DNA from: an uncultured Shewanella sp.
Lineage (GTDB): Bacteria; Pseudomonadota; Gammaproteobacteria; Enterobacterales; Shewanellaceae
Assembly (NCBI RefSeq): GCF_947501225.1
Contig: NZ_CANMUW010000012.1
Coordinates: forward strand, 62,001 to 126,000
Reading direction: 5' to 3'
Length of the DNA stretch: 64,000 bases
Part shown: positions 26,892 to 36,316 of the stretch, one piece after another
Numbering within the stretch: position 1 is the first letter of the stretch
Layout: every line of letters begins with the position of its first letter
Program-made: the position numbers and the translations under genes
The notes under the pieces: generated by a model
Told to the model about the DNA's origin: nothing
The model's database searches: none
What the model saw: only the letters and a program-made list of their open reading frames with translations

Positions 26892-29753
26892 TTAGGCTTT
26901 AGTGATTTGGCAAAGCGATGCTTTAGTTTCTTGCATCTGCGTCACAACATCATAGCCATAGGTCAGTACTGTGTTAGCAGATTCGCCGATCACGTAAGGT
27001 ACTGTGCCTTCCGGATAGTTCTTCTCTAAGCTCTTACCTTCGAATACACCCGCGAAGTGATAAGGCATGAAAGACTCACCGGCAATAACACGAGGTGTTA
27101 CCATCGCCTGAACTTTAATCTTGGCGCCTTCCGGACTATGAACCCAAACTTCATCACCGTCACGCAGACCACGATCTGCAGCGTCAGCCGGGTTAATTTC
27201 GATGAACATCTCTTGTTGAAGTTCAGCAAGCCAAGGGTTAGAACGAGTTTCCTCACCACCACCTTCATATTCCACCAGACGACCAGAGGTCAGTGCAATT
27301 GGGAAGTCTTTGGCGAAGTCCTGATCCTGAATTGTCTTATACAGGTTAGGAAGACGTGCAACCATACGATCTTCGTAAGTTGGGTACTTAGAGACCAAAT
27401 CACGACGAGGCGTATAGAGTGGCTCACGGTGTACCGGGATATCATCAGGGAAGTTCCAAACGATACAACGCGCTTTTGCGTTACCGTAAGGCATACAACC
27501 ATGCTTGATAGCCACGCGCTGGATACCACCTGAGATATCGGTCTTCCAGTTCTTACCTTCTGCGTGCTTCTTCTCTTCAGCCGTCAGGTCATCCCACCAG
27601 CCAAGCTGCTTAAGCATGTCGGCGGTAAATTCAGGGTAACCGTCCTGAATTTCTGCACCTTTAGAGTAAGAACCTTCAGCAAGAATGTTATTACCATTAT
27701 GCTCAACACCATAACGAGCACGGAAGTTACCACCACCGTTCTTAACTTCACGGCCTGTGCGGTACAGGATCTGTGAACCAGGGTGCTTCATCTCTGGTGT
27801 ACCCCAACATGGCCAAGGCAGACCGTAAGTCTCGCCTTTTGCTGGTCCGCCAGGTGCTTCGAGAGATTTAATATCGAAGGTGCCCCAGTTTTCCTGATGC
27901 ATCTTCAAACGCTCTGGGCTCTGACCTGTATAACCGATAGTCCACATACCGCGGTTATATTCACGAGTAATATCTTCGACCAATGGCTCATCGCCGTTAA
28001 CCTTAATATGCTTACAGAACTCTTTCTCGATTCCCCACTTCTTAGCAAGCTTGTACATGATCACATGGTCAGGCTTAGACTCGAAAAGAGGTTCGATGAC
28101 TTGTGAACGCCACTGCAGTGAACGGTTAGATGCAGAGATAGAACCGTAAGTTTCAAACTGAGTCGCAGCCGGAAGCAGATATACACCATCGGTACGATTG
28201 TGCATAACACCCGCCATAGTTGGATATGGATCGACAACAACAACTGTGTCCATCTTATCCAGTGCATCACGCACATCACGACCACGGGTTTCGGTGTTAA
28301 CCGATTGCCCCCAGAAGAATGCCATGCGGATATTGTCTTTCTGAGCGATCTTAGACTTATCTTCCAGTACACCGTCATGCCAGCGAGAACATGGAATACC
28401 GGTAGAGTTCATTGGAACCTGGCCTAGATGTGTCTCTTGATCGAAGCGGTTCTTAACCCACTCGTAATCCAGATCCCAAACATTACACCAGTGCTTCCAT
28501 GAACCAGTCTTAAGACCGTAGTAGCCAGGTAGCGTATCGAACAGCAGACCGAAATCGGTTGCACCCTGTACGTTATCGTGACCACGGAAGATGTTCGTTC
28601 CGCCACCAGGAACACCCATGTTACCCAGAGCAAGCTGAAGAATACAGTAGGCACGAGTGTTAGCGTTACCCACGTGATGCTGAGTACCACCCATACACCA
28701 AACTACGGTACCAGGCTTAGTCTCGGCCAATGTCTTCGCGACACGACGCATCTGAGCTTCAGGTACACCGGCAACAAGTTCAACTTCGGCAGGCGTCCAC
28801 TTAGCAACTTCTTCACGGATACGTTCCATGCCGTATACACGCTGCTGGATAAAGGTCTTATCTTCCCAGCCGTTTTCAAAGATGTGCCAAAGCAGACCAT
28901 AGATATATGGAATATCTGTACCAGGACGGATATGCACGTACTCGTCAGACTTAGCTGCAGTACGGGTGAAACGAGGATCGACAACGATGATTTTCGCACC
29001 GCGTTCTTTACCTTCAAGGATATGCTGCATGGCAACCGGGTGAGCTTCACATGGGTTAGACCCAATGAACATCATCGCCTTAGAGTTACGAATATCGTTG
29101 AAAGAGTTAGTTTGCGCACCATAACCCCAAGTGTTTGCAACACCGGCTACAGTGGTAGAGTGACAAATACGCGCTGAGTGATCGACATTGTTCGTGCCCC
29201 ACATAGCCGCGAATTTACGGTACATATACGCTTGTTCATTAGAGAACTTAGCACTACCCATGAAGAATATTGAATCCGGACCAGACTCCTTACGGATATC
29301 CAATGCCTTTCCACCAACTTCTTCAATGGCTTGATCCCAGGAGATCTTCTTCCACTTTCCGCCTTCCAGCTTCATTGGATACTTAAGACGCTTCTCACCA
29401 TGGCCATGCTCACGTAGTGAGGCACCTTTTGCACAGTGACCACCGGCGTTGAATGGGTGATCGAATGCAGGCTCTTGACCTGTCCAGACACCATTTTGTA
29501 CTTCGGCGTAGATACCACAACCTACTGAACAGTGAGAACAGATGGTACGCTTGATTTCAGTTGGTGCATCATGGGGCACTTCTTTTGCTTCAGCTTTACG
29601 CATCATTCCAGCGCCAAGCATAGACGCCGCAGCGATACCACCAGTTGCAAGACCTGCAGACTGAAGGAACTGACGACGGTTTAGACCCAGGGCTGGCTTC
29701 TTAGCGACTTCTGCCTGGTCTGTTTTGTGGTCTGCTTTGCGAGTTAGTCGCAT
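26892..29753 (-). CDS. Formate dehydrogenase catalytic subunit, Cys type (copy 2)
   Basis: 953-residue molybdo-bis-MGD formate dehydrogenase with Tat motif LNRRQFLQSAG (residues 24-34). The [4Fe-4S] motif is CSHCSVGC (Cys72, 75, 79) plus Cys107. Cys197 in SARICHSTTVAG is the presumed Mo ligand in place of selenocysteine. The chosen ATG 29753 has GGAGAGTGTGTG in front; a GTG one codon earlier also fits. Same operon order as copy 1. Small differences near the cluster (SHCSV against SACAV) could shift redox behaviour. Downstream spacing to the Fe-S gene is 27 bp. Confidence 0.96.
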   Translation of the reverse strand: MRLTRKADHKTDQAEVAKKPALGLNRRQFLQSAGLATGGIAAASMLGAGMMRKAEAKEVPHDAPTEIKRTICSHCSVGCGIYAEVQNGVWTGQEPAFDHPFNAGGHCAKGASLREHGHGEKRLKYPMKLEGGKWKKISWDQAIEEVGGKALDIRKESGPDSIFFMGSAKFSNEQAYMYRKFAAMWGTNNVDHSARICHSTTVAGVANTWGYGAQTNSFNDIRNSKAMMFIGSNPCEAHPVAMQHILEGKERGAKIIVVDPRFTRTAAKSDEYVHIRPGTDIPYIYGLLWHIFENGWEDKTFIQQRVYGMERIREEVAKWTPAEVELVAGVPEAQMRRVAKTLAETKPGTVVWCMGGTQHHVGNANTRAYCILQLALGNMGVPGGGTNIFRGHDNVQGATDFGLLFDTLPGYYGLKTGSWKHWCNVWDLDYEWVKNRFDQETHLGQVPMNSTGIPCSRWHDGVLEDKSKIAQKDNIRMAFFWGQSVNTETRGRDVRDALDKMDTVVVVDPYPTMAGVMHNRTDGVYLLPAATQFETYGSISASNRSLQWRSQVIEPLFESKPDHVIMYKLAKKWGIEKEFCKHIKVNGDEPLVEDITREYNRGMWTIGYTGQSPERLKMHQENWGTFDIKSLEAPGGPAKGETYGLPWPCWGTPEMKHPGSQILYRTGREVKNGGGNFRARYGVEHNGNNILAEGSYSKGAEIQDGYPEFTADMLKQLGWWDDLTAEEKKHAEGKNWKTDISGGIQRVAIKHGCMPYGNAKARCIVWNFPDDIPVHREPLYTPRRDLVSKYPTYEDRMVARLPNLYKTIQDQDFAKDFPIALTSGRLVEYEGGGEETRSNPWLAELQQEMFIEINPADAADRGLRDGDEVWVHSPEGAKIKVQAMVTPRVIAGESFMPYHFAGVFEGKSLEKNYPEGTVPYVIGESANTVLTYGYDVVTQMQETKASLCQITKA

Positions 29754-29837
29754 CACACACTCTCCTTATCTTATTGATTAGAAATGTCTATGAACTCAAA
29801 TATGCCGATAATATCGGCTTATCGTTTCGCTCTTAAA

Positions 29838-30038
29838 CTACTTGGTACGTAATGACGCGTAATAACTACGAATATGGTCAGTCTCTCGATAACCATCGCC
29901 TTTAGCTGTTGTTGGCTCAACGCTTGGTGATGCCGCAAGAGCCTGTCCACTGACAGTTGCAACTGCACCAGCCGCACTGCCGACTGCCAATGCTTTTAGC
30001 AATTGACGACGACCCATGTCGGAAGCTTGCTTCTTCAT
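29838..30038 (-). CDS. Small twin-arginine leader protein of the fdh locus (FdhX-like, copy 2)
   Basis: 66-residue protein: leader MGRRQLLKALAVGSAAGAVA with the twin arginine, a short linker, and tail GDGYRETDHIRSYYASLRTK. ATG 30038 follows AGGAGACACT. It lies 84 bp upstream of fdhA copy 2. The tail matches copy 1 at the level DGYxETxHIRSYYxSLR. Function is not established; a role in maturation, export or complex stability is an inference from constant linkage to fdhA. Confidence 0.88.
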   Translation of the reverse strand: MKKQASDMGRRQLLKALAVGSAAGAVATVSGQALAASPSVEPTTAKGDGYRETDHIRSYYASLRTK

Positions 30039-30211
30039 AGTGTCTCCTAAGTTTTCGCTTAGTTTTTGTTAAAATGTGGGCCAACGTCTCGATGACCCGG
30101 TTTCTTTTGAGGGCGAGCCCTCTGTTTTTTCTACGCCAACTTTCATATTCAACATCAATCGCTATCAAGCTGGCGTACTTAATCAACCTACGCCCAAGGC
30201 TAACCGACTCC

Positions 30212-30892
30212 TTAAGAAGCCAGCTCGCTGGTCGTTGGTTCAATTTTTTCAGCCGCAACTTTTTCGGCTTCAGAGCCGGGACAGTTCACCGGAATGTCCA
30301 GTTGCAGTTGTTCAAATTCGTTGGCTTCAACCTCGAAGAAGGCCTTAGCCAGTTGCGCGACGGTCCCGTAGAATGCGGCACTCGGTGTTTTAGCCAGCTG
30401 AGTACAGAAGCGGTCGATCCAGCTGCCGATGTGACGCTGATAGAAGGCCAACTGGCGATAACCCGGCGCTTCCAGAATCAAGACGCCCATCACTTCACAT
30501 AGCGCAGCAACATGATCTTCAGGCTCTTTGACATCCTCTTCGCGCTCGAAACCCAGCTGTTGTAGGTCTTGACGCAACAAGGCTAATGGCTTGTCCATCA
30601 ATGACCCTGTCATGAACCAGCTGCCGTAAGGCATGATCTCGCCACTGCCGACACCGTAGAAGATATTGAAGTACTCATCTTCAAGCTGTTCACTGGTAAA
30701 CTGTTCGGCGGCTAACTTCAGCGATAACCAGGCTTTAGTCATCTCGCTGTCATCTTCCGCATCGACTTCAAGGCTGGCCAAAAATTGCAATAACTCAGCA
30801 CTTGGCTGACTGCGCAGTAGTGCTGCTAAAAGCTGATAGATGTCGGCTCTTAACTGATCGTTTTCTGATATTTCTCTTACTAATTCGGTCAT
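30212..30892 (-). CDS. TorD/DmsD-family molybdoenzyme chaperone
   Basis: About 226 residues, all-helical by composition. Segments RADIYQLLAALLRSQPS, EDEYFNIFYGVGSGEIMPYGSWFMTGSLMDKPLALLRQDL (parts EYFNIFYGVGSGEIMPYGSW and LMDKPLALLRQDL), EPEDHVAALCEVMGVLI and FYQRHIGSWIDRFC match the TorD family: the E-P-x-D-H signature and the terminal W-x-x-x-F region. These proteins bind Tat leaders of molybdoenzymes and hold them until cofactor is inserted. The clients here are most likely the two FdhA proteins. It overlaps no gene; 10 bp follow the polyferredoxin stop. Confidence 0.92.
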   Translation of the reverse strand: MTELVREISENDQLRADIYQLLAALLRSQPSAELLQFLASLEVDAEDDSEMTKAWLSLKLAAEQFTSEQLEDEYFNIFYGVGSGEIMPYGSWFMTGSLMDKPLALLRQDLQQLGFEREEDVKEPEDHVAALCEVMGVLILEAPGYRQLAFYQRHIGSWIDRFCTQLAKTPSAAFYGTVAQLAKAFFEVEANEFEQLQLDIPVNCPGSEAEKVAAEKIEPTTSELAS

Positions 30893-30902
30893 AGCTAAAC
30901 TC

Positions 30903-32594
30903 TTATCGCAGTTGCTTTTCAGGATCTTGAAGGATGTCTTCAAACATATCTTTTACCCGGCAGTCGCTACACATCTTTAATCGCTCTGTGTTTGCACTGA
31001 AGGCACTATGGCCTCCGACTGCTTCCAGCATCCGTTGCACCATGGATTGGGTGGCGAAAGGGGTACCACAACGAATGCAATCGAATGGGGCCTCCTCTTT
31101 CAGGGTTTGACGCTGCTGACGCTGCGCTTTGTCAAAATTCATCTGCGGCGTCAGGCTGATCACCTTCTCGGGACAGGCCGACTCACACAGACCACATTGC
31201 ACACAATCTTGTTCGACAAAATGCAACGCAGGCTTATCACCACCATCGGTTAGTGCCTGAGTCGGGCAGGTTGAAACACAAGAGAGGCACAGCGTACATT
31301 TGTCGCTGTTGATGCTGACTTTACCGTAAGGGATATTGCTTTGGCTCAAGCAAGTATCCACCGAGGCGGCCTGCTCGTTGAGATGGTCGATAGCCGCGTA
31401 CAGGGTGTTACGCTTTGTCGTAGCCGTAAACTCACCGGGAACGATCATCGGCCAGTTGGAGCTGGTCTCCAGCTGCGCAGTAAGATCGCCTATAGTCGAC
31501 TCATCGATAATTGAGATGCGCTGTGGTTGACCCATCTCATCCAGAATATCGTTTGCCAGTTTATGTTCGCCCTGTAGCATCTGAGTCAGAGTCGGTGCCG
31601 TCGCTTCGGTGTTCAGTACCAGGATCTGACGAGCTCCCCATGCGAGTGCTGACATCCAGTGATCCATGCTGGCCACGGTGATCTCTTCCAGAGCAACAGG
31701 AATGATGTCGCCGGGCAGCTCTTCACCGACAAGTGTGGCGCCGTTTGCTTCATCATGGAAAAGGATAACCGGCGCCGTTTGCGCCTGTTCGCGAAAACGC
31801 GTCACCAACTTGTGCAGATAGGAGTGCAAGGCTTGCGGCGTTGGCAGATCATAACTGATGGCACCCGTTGGGCAGGCATTGGTACAACTACCGGCACCAT
31901 GACAAAGATAAGGGTCTATCTCGATCATCTTATCTATGCTCTGAATCGCATCGGCTGGACAGAAGTTCAGGCAGCGGTTACAACCATCGATACCATTACG
32001 GTGATGGGCACAGAGTTCGCTGTTGACCTTAACGTAACGGGGTTTATCAAACTCACCTATCAGATCGGGAAGCTGAGCGATGGCATCGGCTAACTTGGCC
32101 TCGTCCTGACCGACAAAGAAGTAACCCGGTGGTAGCATCTCAAGGTTGATGCAGGGAGACTGACTCAGATCCAGAATAAGATCGAAATGGGCCTTACGTA
32201 TTGCGACCATGCTAAGTTCAACGGCGTTGGTTTCAGAAGCTGTGTCTGAACCTGCGTCGACCTTAACCTGAAACTGGCCAAGGAAACCTTTAATTTCAAT
32301 GAGTTTATTATAAAAGCTCTCAACATGTTCTGCAGAGCTCATCACCTTTTCCAGATGTGCTTCATCCTGGCTGGTGATTGACTCATTGGCTAAGATGGCA
32401 AGCTTGCCCATATCAGACAACTTGTCCGCCGCTAAGCGGGCCAGATCTTCCGGCCCAATGATCAGCACATTTCCCTCAGTGGTATAACTCACCGTTGGCG
32501 GGATCAGATTCTGAAGAACCTGAGTATTGGCCAACACCTGCTGTCGAACTGCCTTGAGTTCAACCTGGGTATCATTATTCAAATTTTTGCTCAC
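30903..32594 (-). CDS. Polyferredoxin-like 4Fe-4S protein of the fdh locus
   Basis: 563-residue cytoplasmic protein starting at GTG 32594 with AGGAACGCAAC before it. Cysteine sites: CNRCLNFCPADAI, CHGAGSCTNACPTGAI, CTLCLSCVSTCPTQAL and CVQCGLCESACPEKVI give about four [4Fe-4S] clusters; the C-terminus has FDCIRCGTPFATQSMVQR and CSDCR, which look like a metal or redox site. The middle (about 260-400) has no cysteines. Annotated in other genomes only as a 4Fe-4S protein. It sits between DUF3306 and the TorD chaperone, so a role in supplying electrons or assembling formate dehydrogenase is inferred. Confidence 0.85.
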   Translation of the reverse strand: MSKNLNNDTQVELKAVRQQVLANTQVLQNLIPPTVSYTTEGNVLIIGPEDLARLAADKLSDMGKLAILANESITSQDEAHLEKVMSSAEHVESFYNKLIEIKGFLGQFQVKVDAGSDTASETNAVELSMVAIRKAHFDLILDLSQSPCINLEMLPPGYFFVGQDEAKLADAIAQLPDLIGEFDKPRYVKVNSELCAHHRNGIDGCNRCLNFCPADAIQSIDKMIEIDPYLCHGAGSCTNACPTGAISYDLPTPQALHSYLHKLVTRFREQAQTAPVILFHDEANGATLVGEELPGDIIPVALEEITVASMDHWMSALAWGARQILVLNTEATAPTLTQMLQGEHKLANDILDEMGQPQRISIIDESTIGDLTAQLETSSNWPMIVPGEFTATTKRNTLYAAIDHLNEQAASVDTCLSQSNIPYGKVSINSDKCTLCLSCVSTCPTQALTDGGDKPALHFVEQDCVQCGLCESACPEKVISLTPQMNFDKAQRQQRQTLKEEAPFDCIRCGTPFATQSMVQRMLEAVGGHSAFSANTERLKMCSDCRVKDMFEDILQDPEKQLR

Positions 32595-32817
32595 GTTGCG
32601 TTCCTGAACAGTTTTGGCTGTTGCTGTCAGCTAGGCTGCTATCGGTTTCTCCTGATTGCTCAGGGAGACCTTTATCTGCGCTATTATTGACTCTGCGCTA
32701 GCGTTACCTATTTCATCTGCTGGCATCACATGTCTGCTGTTATCCGCAGACTATATGGCCATAAGTACAGCAATTCACATACCAAATTTATGGATATTAA
32801 ACTTCTCTAAAATCACG

Positions 32818-33444
32818 TTAAGAAACCGTAACCTTGGGTTCGCCTTCTTTTTGTGGTTCATTTTGGGCCAAGTCATCACTCTCGACGTCCAAAATGTCCC
32901 CGCTCAATTCTTCAGCAGGTTGAGCCGCAATCTCCCCGGTATTTCCGCTATCGGTTTCGTTTGTTACGGCCAGGGATTCATCAAGCTCCTCCTCCGTATC
33001 TTTAGTGATATGGCGGAAAACTTTCTTGGCGAGCTCGGCGGAGTGCTCCGGTGTCAGCTTAGGTTGGTTGCTGTAATCGAGGGCGTATTCGAGCAGGCCA
33101 TCGATCTCATTGTATTGAGGCTGTTTCCAGAGTGCTCTCAGGGCTGCGGCCTTGGCGGTAGGATCAACATTATCAGCCATAAAGCTGGCGAAGCTGCCTC
33201 CCACCTCAATCTTCTCTGGATCCGGCAGGTCTTCTGCGGATAGCAGCTTATCTTCCGCCGGTGACGCTGATGATGTCTCAACCGCATCACTTTCAGATAA
33301 AGGATCCTGAATTGGTGCTTCTGCTTGCTCCAGCGCGGCTTGCTCTGCAGCCTGCTGTGCTTTCTCTTCCGCCTCTTTCTCATCGGCCACCTGTTGGCGG
33401 CGAAGATTCCAGCGGGAAAATAATCCGGTAGGTTTATCGCTCAT
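32818..33444 (-). CDS. DUF3306 domain protein
   Basis: 208 residues. The N-terminal segment LFSRWNLRRQQVADEKEAEE is highly charged and probably coiled-coil, followed by an acidic, disordered stretch. The DUF3306 core is DLPDPEKIEVGGSFASFMADNVDPTAKAAALRALWKQPQYNEIDGLLEYALDYS (seen as VGGSFASFMADNVDP, ALRALWKQPQYN and DGLLEYALDYS). A Ser/Glu-rich tail ends the protein. It starts at the stop of DUF3305 (TGATG). Always found beside formate dehydrogenase genes in related bacteria; function not established. Confidence 0.85.
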   Translation of the reverse strand: MSDKPTGLFSRWNLRRQQVADEKEAEEKAQQAAEQAALEQAEAPIQDPLSESDAVETSSASPAEDKLLSAEDLPDPEKIEVGGSFASFMADNVDPTAKAAALRALWKQPQYNEIDGLLEYALDYSNQPKLTPEHSAELAKKVFRHITKDTEEELDESLAVTNETDSGNTGEIAAQPAEELSGDILDVESDDLAQNEPQKEGEPKVTVS

Positions 33445-33914
33445 CAGTTTCTCTGCCCAAAGTTGTTATTGCTGCTTGGACCCTCATTCTTGCGGCGATT
33501 TACATGCTTACGACGGTGAGCACAGATCTCTACCTCCCCATGGCGGGTGATAAAAGCTTCGATCCAACATGCAACTGCGCCTGGCATAGGTAGATTAAGT
33601 ACCGGCGTATCGCCTTCGAGACAACCTGCTGCGACATTCTGATCGGCGGATATAGCGGCGGGAACCCAGGTGCCATCCTCCAACTCATCGCAGACGATGT
33701 ACAACATGGCGTTGTCCATATCCAGGTTTAAACGGTAACTCGCGCGTTCATCTTTATGCAGCTCGAGCATGATGAGTGTGGACCCTTCGGGTGCCTGATG
33801 CGTCGCGGGTAGTATCTGATCCAGCTCCCAGGTCACTGAGGTCCAGCGCCCGACTTGTTTCTCTACCTTCTTAAGAGAAACGTGCATAGGCCATTGGCTT
33901 TCGGTATGTTGCAT
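33444..33914 (-). CDS. DUF3305 domain protein
   Basis: 156 residues, first gene of the fdh accessory operon. MHVSLKKVEKQVGRWTSVTWELDQIL (seen as KKVEKQVGRWTSVTWELDQ), LIMLELHKDERASYRLNLDM, and a C-terminal VEICAHRRKHVNRRKNEG basic tail match DUF3305. ATG 33914 follows GGAGACCGA; the open frame extends 39 codons further but shows no family similarity. Translation of DUF3306 overlaps its stop. Function unknown; the linkage with fdh suggests a role in cofactor or subunit assembly. Confidence 0.86.
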   Translation of the reverse strand: MQHTESQWPMHVSLKKVEKQVGRWTSVTWELDQILPATHQAPEGSTLIMLELHKDERASYRLNLDMDNAMLYIVCDELEDGTWVPAAISADQNVAAGCLEGDTPVLNLPMPGAVACWIEAFITRHGEVEICAHRRKHVNRRKNEGPSSNNNFGQRN

Positions 33915-34048
33915 TCGGTCTCCGTCTTGCCTGCAGAGGCATGTCGAGATGACAGGCCAGCTAAGTAACTTATCCCTGTTGAAGCAATTTACATGCCAGC
34001 CTAAAGGTTGTGATAACTTGAGCTGGATCATAAATTACCGCCTAAGAT

Positions 34049-34065
34049 TAGGACAATTTGTCCTA
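34049..34065. promoter_or_regulatory. Palindromic operator candidate between DUF3305 and fdhD
   Basis: TAGGACAA-T-TTGTCCTA is a perfect 8-bp inverted repeat with one central base, in the divergent promoter region between the fdh accessory operon and fdhD. A further half-site TAGGACA occurs at 34080-34086, 15 bp away on the same strand. The closest regulator gene is the HTH/PBP-like protein at 35141. No protein is known to me with this exact site. Confidence 0.6.
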
Positions 34066-34205
34066 TATGCAATTCAGGCTAGGACATAAAAGGGCGCTTT
34101 GTAGGCAGAAAATGCGAGAGATCACGCATTGGGGCGCGGAATACAAACCTGGGTACAATTATTGCTATGCTCTAGCCATCGAATGTTCAAAATGAGTTTC
34201 AAGCC

Positions 34206-35054
34206 TTGAGCCAGCACAAACCCAGCTTAATCAAAACCGATACCGATGTGCCGCTAACCATCGCAGTGAATGCCATAGATGAGAATGGAGAGCGCGTCGA
34301 GAAGCATATCGCGTGTGAGCGTCCGATGACGGTCTACCTTAACTGGCGTCCTATCGTGACCCTGATGACCTTAGGTGCCCGCGCCGAATCGCTCTCGCTG
34401 GGATATCTGAAGAACCAAGGCTTCATCTCCGACCTTAAGCAGCTAGAGTCTGTGATTGTCGACTGGGACGTCAACTCGGCAGCCATCATCACATCGGAAA
34501 CCACCGCCGATATTGAGGAGAAGCTTTCCGAGAAGACCGTCACTACCGGCTGTGGTCAGGGCACGGTTTACGGCGGTTTCATGGATGGGCTCGACGATAT
34601 CGCTCTGCCAAAACCCGAACTCAAACAGAGCATGATCTATAGCCTGCTGAAAAACATCAGCGCCTATAATGAAACCTACAAGAATGCCGGTGCGGTGCAT
34701 GGTTGCGGACTGTGTCAGGACGACAAGATAGTCGACTTCGTCGAAGACGTGGGTCGTCATAACGCGGTAGACACACTCGCCGGTGAGATGTGGTTAAAGC
34801 AGGACACAGGCAACAACAAACTCTTTTACACCACGGGTCGCCTGACCTCTGAGATGGTGATTAAAGTGGCCAAGATGGGTATTCCCGTTGTGTTATCACG
34901 CAGCGGTGCGACTCAGATGGGTCTTGAGCTCGCCCAGAAGCTGGGTATCACCATGATAGCCCGCGCTAAGGGCCGACACTTCCTCATCTACAACGGGGCC
35001 GAAAATGTCGAATTCGATGCCATGCCACCTAAGCGCCCGGCTAAAATCGGTTAA
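34206..35054 (+). CDS. fdhD: Formate dehydrogenase accessory sulfurtransferase FdhD
   Basis: 282 residues starting at TTG 34206; no ATG is usable near the N-terminus. FdhD hands sulfur from IscS to the bis-MGD cofactor of formate dehydrogenase. Signatures: GYLKNQGFISDLKQLESV, TTGCGQGTVYGGF with a cysteine at residue 116 (E. coli has two Cys three residues apart; the second is not there), GAVHGCGLCQDDKIVDFVEDVGRHNAVDTLAG (parts GAVHGCGLCQDD and EDVGRHNAVDTLAG), and RLTSEMVIKVAKMGIPVVLSRSGAT. It is divergent from the fdh accessory operon and sits upstream of a possible regulator. Confidence 0.93.
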   Translation: MSQHKPSLIKTDTDVPLTIAVNAIDENGERVEKHIACERPMTVYLNWRPIVTLMTLGARAESLSLGYLKNQGFISDLKQLESVIVDWDVNSAAIITSETTADIEEKLSEKTVTTGCGQGTVYGGFMDGLDDIALPKPELKQSMIYSLLKNISAYNETYKNAGAVHGCGLCQDDKIVDFVEDVGRHNAVDTLAGEMWLKQDTGNNKLFYTTGRLTSEMVIKVAKMGIPVVLSRSGATQMGLELAQKLGITMIARAKGRHFLIYNGAENVEFDAMPPKRPAKIG

Positions 35055-35140
35055 CAGAAGCAAGCTGGCAGCACCCGGCTTGAGCACGATATATTTTTTT
35101 ATAGGAACTCTGCCGCAGAGTTCTTGGTTAAGGAACAGTA

Positions 35141-36046
35141 ATGACAGAACCAAGTGAACTCGTCTACATGAGCGCCAAACAGGTCGCTGAGTATCTAGAT
35201 CTTAATGAAAAGAAGGTCTATGCCATGGCGAATGACAGAGTCTTACCCGCCACCAAAATCACTGGTAAATGGCTGTTTCCCAAGATTCTTATCGATCGCT
35301 GGATCATGGACTCATGCCACAGCGGCATGCTCTCCGACCGTATGCATATCACGGGCAGCGACGATCCCCTGCTCTCCATGCTGGTCTCCCGCCTGATGAC
35401 CCAGATAGGTAAGAGCGACCTGATCAGCTACAGCTCCACCGGCTCGAGAATGGGACTGGACCTTCTCTCCCGCGGCTACGCCGATGTCTGCACGCTTCAT
35501 TGGGGCAGTGTCGACGAGCGTAATATTCGCCATCCGGCGCTGCTTAAGGGCTATGCCAACCACCAACAGTGGGTCATGGTACACGGCTATACCCGTAAAC
35601 AGGGGCTGATGGTACGCAGCGATATGTTGCAGCAGTGTCAGGAGGAGGAGAAGATAGTCTCCCTGCCCTGGCGCTGGGTCGACAGACAGGCCGGCGCTGG
35701 CAGCCAGCAACATCTGGAGCACTGGCTGATGAAGCAGGGCGCCGCCCTCACCCACCTGAACGCCAACGTCACCGCCTACAGCGAACGCGAACTCGCCGCC
35801 TATATCGCCCGTGGCGATGCCGATATCGGCTTCGGCTGCCAATCGGTTGCCATGGAGAGCGGCCTGAGCTTTATCCCGCTGATCACAGAGTCATTCGACT
35901 TCGTCATGCCACAGGGGATCTACTTCCGCCGCCAGCTACAGCACCTGTTCGATATGCTTGCCAGCACCCAGACACGCCAGCTGGCCGCCACTTTAGGTGG
36001 ATATGATTTGACTGATTGTGGGCAGCTACTTTGGAATCCTAGTTAG
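35141..36046 (+). CDS. HTH and PBP-like domain regulator (possible fdh/molybdenum regulator)
   Basis: 301 residues. The N-terminus MSAKQVAEYLDLNEKKVYAMANDRVLPATKITGKWLFPK is an excisionase/MerR-type HTH_17 fold (motifs AEYLDLNEKKVYAMAND and TKITGKWLF). The remainder, from DDPLLSMLVSRLMTQ to the end, is a PBP-like domain (LLSRGYADVCTLHWG, RGDADIGFGCQSVA, DFVMPQGIYFRRQLQ) as in molybdate- or tungstate-sensing one-component proteins. TAAGGAACAG precedes ATG 35141. It is 86 bp after fdhD and could bind the palindrome upstream of fdhD. Effector not determined. Confidence 0.8.
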   Translation: MTEPSELVYMSAKQVAEYLDLNEKKVYAMANDRVLPATKITGKWLFPKILIDRWIMDSCHSGMLSDRMHITGSDDPLLSMLVSRLMTQIGKSDLISYSSTGSRMGLDLLSRGYADVCTLHWGSVDERNIRHPALLKGYANHQQWVMVHGYTRKQGLMVRSDMLQQCQEEEKIVSLPWRWVDRQAGAGSQQHLEHWLMKQGAALTHLNANVTAYSERELAAYIARGDADIGFGCQSVAMESGLSFIPLITESFDFVMPQGIYFRRQLQHLFDMLASTQTRQLAATLGGYDLTDCGQLLWNPS

Positions 36047-36070
36047 GATGATTGTCGGTTAACAATTGTT

Positions 36071-36290
36071 GAAGTAACTTTTTGATTTGGCCTGATTAGG
36101 TATCTAATCGGGTCATTTTGAACATGGACCCGCAATGTTATCTATCACCAGCCATGGGCTTAAGTGCAAACACTTCTTCAGCACGCTGTAAATATATCCC
36201 TATACGCTCCGCGAAAACATCCATGTTTTCGAGGGCCTCAGCAGTGTTTGCACCTGATTATCACTCTCTTCGATTTAGCATGATTAGGTG
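36071..36290. repeat. Structured repeat element, copy A
   Basis: About 220 bp, related to copies B (36604) and C (58941). Pairings on the plus strand: CGGGTC (36109-36114) with GACCCG (36127-36132); CCTGATTAG (36091) with CTAATCGGG (36104); outer GTGCAAACACT (36164) with AGTGTTTGCAC (36243); and hairpin CGAAAACAT-CC-ATGTTTTCG (36212-36231). The single-stranded block TATATCCCTATA is kept in all copies, and CTCTTCGATTTAGC ends the element. It fills most of the gap after the regulator gene. Confidence 0.75.
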
Positions 36291-36316
36291 CATCGTAGGT
36301 CCAATTCTAGCACTTG

